64,000 nt of DNA, from assembly GCF_026410925.1 (NCBI RefSeq), contig NZ_CP112972.1, forward strand, positions 1,054,001 through 1,118,000, read 5' to 3'. A program made the position numbers and the translations under genes. Origin of the DNA: Halovenus salina (lineage in GTDB: Archaea; Halobacteriota; Halobacteria; Halobacteriales; Haloarculaceae). Positions 58,418 to 64,000 of this stretch are shown here, one piece after another (the stretch's first letter is position 1; each line of letters starts with the position of its first letter). The notes under the pieces are model-generated. The model searched no databases. It was not told the origin of the DNA and saw only the letters and a program-made list of their open reading frames with translations.

Positions 58418-58626
58418 TACTATCAGTACGCTCTGTACGCGTATATCTAACACACCAAACTGATTTGGCTATCGCCACCACATCCCGACCAGCAAGGGCC
58501 GCTAGTCGGTTGTGGCTGTTGTCCGCGACCGGCGGGACCACGGGAACAGACACGGGTGACAGAGGTCACGGCCGAGATATCTCCGAACCAGGGAGACCCG
58601 ACGCTCTGCCGTCAGCAACTCACAAC

Positions 58627-58633
58627 CTATTTG
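58627..58633 (+). promoter_or_regulatory. TATA-like box for tpiA
   Basis: CTATTTG is centred 28 bp before the ATG at 58658. This favours the short tpiA start and a leaderless transcript. Confidence 0.4.
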
Positions 58634-58657
58634 CCCGACCCGGCCCCTGCCTCGGAT

Positions 58658-59290
58658 ATGTTCGTACTCGTCAATCTGAAAGCCTATCCCTGTGACCCGG
58701 TCGCCGTCGCACAGGCAGCCGACCGTGTCACGACAGAGCACGACGTGGCAATCGCCCCACAGACCGCCCACATCGGGGCCGTCGCCGAGACGGGCGTTGA
58801 GACGTGGGCCCAACACGTCAGCCCAGTCGGACACGGGAGCCACACCGGCTCCACGCTCGCAGAGGCCACCGCCGACGCCGGCGCGGCTGGGACACTCCTG
58901 AATCACTCCGAGAAGCGCCTCAAACTCGCCGATATCGACGCGAGCCTCGACGCGGCCGAGCGGACGGGGCTGTCGACAGTCGTCTGTGCCAACAATCCCG
59001 ACCAGATTGCGGCGGTAGCGGCCCTTGGCCCTGACGCCGTCGCGGTCGAGCCGCCAGAGCTTATCGGTACCGGGACACCCGTCAGCCAGGCCGACCCTGA
59101 TATCGTCCGGGACGCGGTCGCGGCCGCCAACGAGGTTGACCCTGAAGTGGATGTCTACTGTGGAGCCGGCATCTCGACGGGCGACGACGTGGCCGCGGCC
59201 GCGGAGCTCGGGGCTGACGGCGTCTTACTCGCCAGCGGCGTCGCGAAAGCCGACGACCCGCAGGCTGCGCTCGAATCACTCGTCGAATGA
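58658..59290 (+). CDS. tpiA: Triosephosphate isomerase (archaeal short form)
   Basis: 210 residues, the compact archaeal length versus about 250 in bacteria. It interconverts dihydroxyacetone phosphate and glyceraldehyde 3-phosphate in glycolysis. Catalytic Lys8 lies in VNLKAY, His83 in LLNHSEKR, and Glu131 in [11 protein letters not shown], with the phosphate-binding GAGIS and [11 protein letters not shown] loops at the C-terminus. The start at 58658 puts the first strand right at the N-terminus, as in archaeal TpiA. The gene stands alone. Confidence 0.96.
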   Translation: MFVLVNLKAYPCDPVAVAQAADRVTTEHDVAIAPQTAHIGAVAETGVETWAQHVSPVGHGSHTGSTLAEATADAGAAGTLLNHSEKRLKLADIDASLDAAERTGLSTVVCANNPDQIAAVAALGPDAVAVEPPELIGTGTPVSQADPDIVRDAVAAANEVDPEVDVYCGAGISTGDDVAAAAELGADGVLLASGVAKADDPQAALESLVE

Positions 59291-59600
59291 GTGGTGTCAG
59301 CAATCGGCTATCGTTGAGTTTGCACTAGTTCGGATAAAACCAACCACTCCGTAGAACTGTGAACTGACCGCCGAGGAAACTACCCGATAGAAATAATATG
59401 TATACAGGTATCCAAGATGGAAGGTGTGAGTCTTGCACGGTGTTTTTTCAATGTTCGTCTGTAGCAGTGACTGTGTCTTGTATGGTATTTGAGGTTTTCA
59501 AACACTAATAGTACCGCCATACAGAGTTATTTGATTTTTCATAACGCTCAGGACTAGCTCGAGAAAATCTTGCGGATCGACTTCTACAGATGAGCATATA
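59291..59600. other. AT-rich intergenic stretch
   Basis: Lower GC than the neighbours, with runs such as TTTTTTC and many TATA-like words. No coding frame fits halophile composition. It ends at the promoter of the pentapeptide-repeat gene. Nothing else identified. Confidence 0.4.
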
Positions 59601-59608
59601 TTTTTATT
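59601..59608 (+). promoter_or_regulatory. TATA-like box for the pentapeptide-repeat gene
   Basis: TTTTTATT lies about 26 bp before the ATG at 59631, the leaderless spacing. Confidence 0.45.
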
Positions 59609-59630
59609 CCCCGTAATCGAACGGACGGGC

Positions 59631-61244
59631 ATGGCGACGGAGTGTGGATACACACACGACGTATCGAGCGAGCGCTTCGAGGACATGCCCGGAGATCAGT
59701 GGAAGTGTTCTCAGCCAGCGACTGGAGGAGACCGTTGTGTGTTCCACGCCGACCCGGACACCGTGAGCGACGAGACAGTTCGGGAATCGTTCTTGAATGT
59801 CGTTGCGACCGAGAAGGGAGCCGTCCGGTTGATTGGTACCAGACTTAGCTCGCTTTCGGTCGACTATGCCATCTTGGATGGACCGTCGAATCATCCTATC
59901 GATCTTAGGGAGAGTGTGATTGGAGGGGGCCTGTCAGCACGATATGTCACGGTCAAGCGACCACTGCGACTTGATGGAGCGCGACTGGAAGGCATCGTTA
60001 ATCTTGAGGACGCAGTATTTTCCCGTCGTGTAGATTTCGGCGATACGGTTTTCGGTGGCCGGGTTTCGTTCAGGCTCGTGAATTTCGAGTCGGCGCTGGA
60101 TCTGCGTGACGCTGACTTCCACGAACCTGCATATATGCGACTCGCTGTCTTCCAGCGTGGGATCTACGGTGTTGGTGTCACTTTCCATGCCGCCGCGGAT
60201 TTCCTCAACACACGGTTTGAGGATGTGTGCAATTTCTATCGGGCGTCGTTCCACAGCGGAGCCATCTTCGATAGCAGTACATTCGCCGGTGGAAACGCAC
60301 AGTTCTTTGAGGCAGAAATCGACTCTCCTGCGGTCAAACTTGACTCGGCAATGGACAACCCGCGGTCCGAACGCGAGTATTATGAAGACATTGCGCTCTC
60401 GATGGATGGTGTCACCTGCGATCGGGACCTCCGACTCGCTGGCGCGACGTTAGGTGGCGACGTGGTATTCACCAGCAGCGATCTCGGTCGGGATCTGAAG
60501 TGCGGTGACCTCTCGACGACCGACCACATTGTCGTGAATTGTTCCGGGACTACAGTGGTCACTGGTAAAATTGGGGGCAGTAACGATCGCGTGACCTATG
60601 ACTTTACCGACGCAACGGTTGGGGAAATCGATATCGCAGATGACGCTTCGTTTGACATGTTCCGTTTTGACGAGACGACATTCAGCGGCTTCGACTTTGG
60701 CGCGTACAAACAGGAACTTGCTGTCCGGGACTGGCGACTCCACGACGCGAGTACGGACTACTCGCCGACGAGGCTGGAGAATCTTTATCTCCGTGCAAAA
60801 AATGGCGCGAACGAAATTGGGGAGACACGAGCAGCAGCGGAGTTCTTCATTTACGAGATGGTCTACCGACGTAGGAACCACTACCACCTGGCGCTGACCG
60901 GTTCCAGTATTCGGGAGCGACTGCGGGCTGCATCTAAGTGGGTGTCAAACACGGCGCTTCAGTTTTCGTGTGGCTACGGAGAGCGACCGTTCCGACCGGT
61001 TGTATTCTCGATGGGCCTCATCGTTGCGTTCGCCAGCCTGTACGCGCTTCTGGGCGCACCCGTTGTCTACCCGGGTTTTCTTGGGTACTTGACGTTCAGC
61101 ATTGAGGGGTTCGTCTCGCTCGTACTCGGTTTGCCCGATGTCACCAATCCCGTCCTCGGCTTCTTCGTTGCGGTGGAGGGGTTCCTCGGTGGGTTCATCA
61201 TCGCATTGTTTGTCTTCACGCTCACCCGGTCTATCAGCCGATGA
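59631..61244 (+). CDS. Pentapeptide-repeat membrane protein with C-terminal channel-like domain
   Basis: 537 residues. The start MATECGYTHDVSSERFEDM may include a small Cys/His element (ECGYTH, with KCSQ and RCVFHAD downstream; Cys-Cys-Cys-His). Residues ~70-350 carry long runs of pentapeptide-like repeats (A[DNR][LF]xx pattern; e.g. LDGARLEGIVNLEDAVFSRRVDFGDTVFGG), predicted to form a quadrilateral beta-helix. A cytoplasmic helical part precedes two hydrophobic segments near the C-terminus (VVFSMGLIVAFASLYALLG and FFVAVEGFLGGFIIALFVFTL) with a pore-like turn between them, as in two-helix ion channels. Codon and base composition are less GC-rich than neighbours. Function unknown; possibly acquired. 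Confidence 0.85.
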   Translation: MATECGYTHDVSSERFEDMPGDQWKCSQPATGGDRCVFHADPDTVSDETVRESFLNVVATEKGAVRLIGTRLSSLSVDYAILDGPSNHPIDLRESVIGGGLSARYVTVKRPLRLDGARLEGIVNLEDAVFSRRVDFGDTVFGGRVSFRLVNFESALDLRDADFHEPAYMRLAVFQRGIYGVGVTFHAAADFLNTRFEDVCNFYRASFHSGAIFDSSTFAGGNAQFFEAEIDSPAVKLDSAMDNPRSEREYYEDIALSMDGVTCDRDLRLAGATLGGDVVFTSSDLGRDLKCGDLSTTDHIVVNCSGTTVVTGKIGGSNDRVTYDFTDATVGEIDIADDASFDMFRFDETTFSGFDFGAYKQELAVRDWRLHDASTDYSPTRLENLYLRAKNGANEIGETRAAAEFFIYEMVYRRRNHYHLALTGSSIRERLRAASKWVSNTALQFSCGYGERPFRPVVFSMGLIVAFASLYALLGAPVVYPGFLGYLTFSIEGFVSLVLGLPDVTNPVLGFFVAVEGFLGGFIIALFVFTLTRSISR

Positions 61245-61740
61245 CACGCTGTTGCGACGCTTAACGCCGTCGCTCTCTTCGACCCATCACAAGAGATCTT
61301 CTGGTCTATCCATTCTCTGTCTTGTTATTTATTATGCTACTTGGCTCGTGTCGTGTTTTGGAAAGCTATTCAACTAAATTTCGGAGAGTTTGTATATAGT
61401 ATTAATTATTTTATATAGTATTTTTATATATTTTTCCAAATCTTTCGACTGGCAATAACAGGCAGAATTACAAATACGCAGGCAAACTACGCCGCTGAGT
61501 CAGCGGAGAGTGTCTGAAAAAATAGATGGCTGTGCTGTATCCATCCTCTGCATGTTTCACCGGCTGTCTGATGGATTTCAGAGAGATTCCCGCTCGTCGC
61601 GGTACGTATGTGACCTGTACTAGTCCACTAGTTGTCTGGTAATGTATGCGTCCATCTCCCCTGTCCACGTGTGCTTTGGGTGTACAATCTTGTGTTGCTC
61701 AGATGGCTACACCTAAACAGGCGGCTGACAAAGACAGGGT
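61245..61740. other. Intergenic region with a very AT-rich core
   Basis: Positions 61370-61440 are almost only A and T (for example TTATATAGTATTTTTATATA), extreme for this genome. A short palindrome CCGCTGA-G-TCAGCGG lies at 61492-61506, and ACTAGT occurs twice at 61619-61632. No gene with halophile composition is visible. It could hold a promoter, an unwinding element of an origin, or simply foreign DNA. The ATG at 61703 is out of frame with azlC. Confidence 0.45.
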
Positions 61741-62436
61741 ATGGATCGGGTGGAGTTTGGGCAGGGTGTCAAAGATGTCAGCCCACTTCTCCTGGGGATT
61801 ATCCCATTTGGTTTCATCGCTGGCATCGCCGCTGTGAACGCGGGCCTTGGCCTCCCAGAGGCAGTCGGGTTGTCTAGTATCGTGTTTGCCGGAGCCGCCC
61901 AACTCGCTGCACTGGATCTCATTGGCCGGGATGCACCACTTGCGATTATCGTCGTCACCGCCGTCGTCATCAACCTCCGGATGTTCATGTACTCGGCGTC
62001 TATCGCTCCCCATTTCCAGAAGCTGTCGAAGCGGATGAAGGCTCTCGCTGCGTACCTCCTGACAGACCAGGCGTATGCACTCGCTATTGCCCGCTACCGA
62101 GAGGAGGATTCGACTCGTTCTGTCGCGTATTATCTCGGTGCTGCAATGACGCTGTGGATAGTCTGGCAAGTGACGACGATTGCTGGCGTCGTGCTCGGAA
62201 CGAGCGTTCCCGACTCACTTGGGCTCGAGTTTGCTGTGCCACTGGTCTTTCTGGCCCTGCTGGTTCCAGCGATGGAAGATGGCCCAACAATCGTCGCCGG
62301 TATACTCGGTGGCATTGTTGCTGTTGGGACCGCTGGATTGCCGCTCAATCTGGGCTTGCTTATTGGTGCCACAGCGGGTATCGTCGCCGGTCTTCTCACA
62401 GAGGTCGCCACGGAGGGGTCACTGAATGGCAACTAG
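61741..62436 (+). CDS. azlC: AzlC-family branched-chain amino acid exporter subunit
   Basis: 231 residues with about five to six helices. The conserved N-terminal VKDVSPLLLGIIPFGFIAGIAA and the internal VVTAVVINLRMFMYSASIAPHF plus TDQAYALAI match the AzlC family. Together with AzlD it exports branched-chain amino acids or related compounds. I start at ATG 61741, since the in-frame reading upstream is not supported. CCTAAACA about 27 bp upstream resembles a TATA box. It overlaps azlD by 11 bp. Confidence 0.9.
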   Translation: MDRVEFGQGVKDVSPLLLGIIPFGFIAGIAAVNAGLGLPEAVGLSSIVFAGAAQLAALDLIGRDAPLAIIVVTAVVINLRMFMYSASIAPHFQKLSKRMKALAAYLLTDQAYALAIARYREEDSTRSVAYYLGAAMTLWIVWQVTTIAGVVLGTSVPDSLGLEFAVPLVFLALLVPAMEDGPTIVAGILGGIVAVGTAGLPLNLGLLIGATAGIVAGLLTEVATEGSLNGN

Positions 62437-62773
62437 CTACTCTGAACCCATCATCTGGGCACTCATTTGTGTAATCGGGATACTGACATTCCTGATTCGG
62501 CTGTCGTTCATTGCTCTGTTTGGATATTTCGACGAAATCCCGGCACGGATTGAGCGTGCACTCCGATTCGTTCCCGCGGCTGTGTTAGCCGCACTTGTCT
62601 TTCCATCGTTCGTTACCCTCGAACCTGGAGCTGGCGGCATCGCTATCGATACGCTCGTCGCTGGTCTCATCGCTGTCGGCGTCGCCTGGCGGACAGAAAA
62701 TGTCTTCTTGACAATCGGAACGGGGATGGTGACCCTCTGGGTCGTTCGATTTGCACTCCTCCCGGCAATCTAA
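62426..62773 (+). CDS. azlD: AzlD-family exporter subunit
   Basis: 115 residues with four helices, typical of AzlD (about 100-110 residues). The start lies 11 bp before the azlC stop, so the pair is translationally coupled. The family marker is FLIRLSFIALFGYF after helix 1 and RFVPAAVLAALVFPSF. AzlD works only with AzlC. The gene converges with a small glycine-rich gene. Confidence 0.9.
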   Translation: MATSYSEPIIWALICVIGILTFLIRLSFIALFGYFDEIPARIERALRFVPAAVLAALVFPSFVTLEPGAGGIAIDTLVAGLIAVGVAWRTENVFLTIGTGMVTLWVVRFALLPAI

Positions 62774-62886
62774 TCGCTCAGTACTACCCATGGATTGACC
62801 AATCACAGCGACCTCAAATTAGTCGAGTGTGAACTCACAACGGCACGGTTGAGAGCTACTGAGCCATCGGCTCGAAACGCCTCGGC

Positions 62887-63054
62887 TTATCGGCTTTCGA
62901 GAGCCGCGCCGATGGCAGTGCCGCCGCCAAATCCAATAGCGATACCGAGCGCGAGATTCCCGAGTACCATCCCGAGTGACACGCCGACGGCACCGCCGAG
63001 GCTGACTCCAAGCGCAAGCATTTCGCCGTCGTTCTCGGTGTCTCCAGTGTCCAT
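62887..63054 (-). CDS. Small glycine-rich membrane protein (55 aa)
   Basis: 55 residues from MDTGDTENDGEMLALGV. Two Gly-rich hydrophobic segments (LGVSLGGAVGVSLGMVLGNLAL and GIAIGFGGGTAIGAAL) resemble a glycine-zipper hairpin. The acidic N-terminus is typical of halophiles. An in-frame extension upstream would be Arg/Ser-rich and was rejected. Function unknown; glycine-zipper proteins often oligomerise in membranes. Confidence 0.6.
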   Translation of the reverse strand: MDTGDTENDGEMLALGVSLGGAVGVSLGMVLGNLALGIAIGFGGGTAIGAALESR

Positions 63055-63121
63055 CAGTCCGATGTTTCGCTGCCTCTGAAAAAACGGTTTCGTGACACGA
63101 TCAACTGGGTCGTGACTGACT

Positions 63122-64000
63122 CTAGAGGTCTGTCGTCTCCTCGATGTCTCTGATGTAGCCGTCGACTGTCTCCTCCTCGACGTAGTCCTCAAGCTCTGAG
63201 ACCAGGCGGTTGCGCAGGCAGTAGTCGTAGTGGCCGCGGCCGACGTGTTCGACCAGACCAGCCGTCCGTAGCTCCCGATTGTGGGAGTAGGCCGCGGTCC
63301 GGTCTTCCTCGCCGTCAGCCGCAAAGAAGGCATCCAGCGGTGTCGCCGGCCCGAACTCGCGGTAGAAGGCGAGCATCTTGCGCGTCTTCGTGGGCAGTGC
63401 CCCGATGTCCGCCTTACACTCTCTGACGACGAGTGGCTCGGTGTCGCTCTCGTCGACAATCTCTGCGTCGTTTCGGAGGGTGGACTCGATCTGTTCGCGG
63501 GGCGTCTGTGACCGGTCACTCGGCCAGTCCTCGTCGACGCTCTCAGGCGGCGAGCGGAGTTCGCCCAGCAGCTGGTCGGCATCGACGCCGCTGGCCGTTG
63601 TGCTGTTATCCTCCCAGGCAGTGAACGCAGGCTCGTCCCCTGCGGTGACTGTCGCCTCCTGATCGTTCGATTCTGGGCCGGCCGCCTCAAGCAGCGAGCC
63701 ATCGCCGGCCTCGGCTGTCTGCTCGGACTCGCGGCCACCAGCATCCGGCCCGGGAGAGGCCTCTGTCTCTGCACTCGTGTCAAAAATCGACGAGGGGAAC
63801 TCCTGTGCGGACTCTTCGGTCTGTCCGTCGTGCTCGCTCGTCTCGTCGAGTGTCACCTGCTCGCCCGGTATCGATGGGGCGCGTGGGCCAGAGCGCATCC
63901 GTTCTCGTTCTGTCCGGCCGGGCGCAGCTCCCTCGACGTGGCCGACCAGGGCCTCGACAAACTGGTCTGCCATCTGCTGGAGGTCGCGAGCATCCTGGAG
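63122..64000 (-). CDS. Hypothetical protein with C-terminal helical/winged-HTH-like domain (5' cut by window)
   Basis: The frame runs from the window edge to 63122 without a stop, so its start is probably outside; ATG 63973 is an internal candidate. The N-terminal ~190 residues are acidic, Ser/Thr/Glu-rich and disordered. The C-terminal ~110 residues form a compact domain (LPTKTRKMLAFYREFGPATPLDAFFAADGEEDRTAAYSHNRELRTAGLVEHVGRGHY) with a winged-helix look: helix, turn, helix and a strand ending in VEHVGRGHYDY. It may be a regulator or adaptor. I do not recognise the family. Confidence 0.65.
   Translation of the reverse strand, partial: LQDARDLQQMADQFVEALVGHVEGAAPGRTERERMRSGPRAPSIPGEQVTLDETSEHDGQTEESAQEFPSSIFDTSAETEASPGPDAGGRESEQTAEAGDGSLLEAAGPESNDQEATVTAGDEPAFTAWEDNSTTASGVDADQLLGELRSPPESVDEDWPSDRSQTPREQIESTLRNDAEIVDESDTEPLVVRECKADIGALPTKTRKMLAFYREFGPATPLDAFFAADGEEDRTAAYSHNRELRTAGLVEHVGRGHYDYCLRNRLVSELEDYVEEETVDGYIRDIEETTDL

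Noticed and set aside
58418-58626. Small gene upstream of tpiA
   Set aside because: No frame with acidic composition; the in-frame extension of tpiA adds residues foreign to the family.
61646-61837. Frame overlapping the azlC start with ATG at 61703
   Set aside because: It runs out of frame with azlC and its residues are not membrane-like.

Overview
The window is a gene-dense chromosomal segment of a halophilic archaeon (class Halobacteria). The evidence is GC-rich DNA, very acidic predicted proteins, archaeal-only genes (Cdc48-type AAA ATPase, aIF5B, archaeal SAM synthetase, RfcC, short archaeal triosephosphate isomerase), haloarchaeal regulators (HalX, HTH-10, Lrp-TRASH), bacterioruberin carotenoid genes, and many start codons 24-30 bp after a TATA-like box, the spacing of leaderless transcripts. 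No CRISPR array, rRNA or intact insertion sequence was seen. One tRNA (Leu, CAA) was found. I cannot name the genus.

Region by region. 1-10 kb: end of a histidine kinase, translation factor aIF5B, a soluble chemotaxis transducer, an aminotransferase, an epimerase and Cdc48. 10-17 kb: tRNA-Leu, a membrane protein, MsrB, a three-gene ABC exporter divergent from a GbsR/MarR-type regulator with a perfect palindrome between them, then lycopene elongase and CruF without an adjacent crtD. 16.6-20.9 kb: accessory zone with a 253-bp non-autonomous element, a GMC oxidoreductase, a transposase remnant, an archaellin-like protein, an Lrp-TRASH regulator and a strongly structured RNA-like element. 20.9-30 kb: DtxR-type regulator, Hsp20, HflX, ATP-grasp enzyme, FKBP isomerase, CYTH enzyme, SAM synthetase, ThiI and a HalX response regulator.

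30-37 kb: amino-acid permease with universal-stress domains opposite an Lrp regulator, an HTH-10 multisensor regulator, a histidine kinase, and two paralogous HTH genes sharing the same promoter layout. 37-47 kb: envelope block with a DUF2342-like metalloprotease, a PGF-CTERM-like surface protein, then a tightly overlapping operon M48 protease - DUF4129 - membrane protein - DUF58 - polytopic membrane protein, converging on a MoxR ATPase. 47-59 kb: RfcC, aldo/keto reductase, lipoprotein coupled to threonine synthase, a complete CUT1 sugar ABC operon, a lipid-related trio (PAP2, DUF457, CDP-alcohol transferase) and TpiA. 59-64 kb: an AT-richer accessory patch with a pentapeptide-repeat membrane protein, a very AT-rich intergenic stretch and the AzlCD exporter, then a partial hypothetical gene at the edge.

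The most notable items are the structured RNA-like element at 20.7 kb, the direct-repeat-flanked GMC oxidoreductase, the twin promoters with identical 79-bp TATA-to-start spacing, the protease-coupled MoxR/DUF58 operon, and two 111-bp inverted-repeat elements placed at gene 3' ends. All functions are inferred from sequence reading alone; no database search was run.
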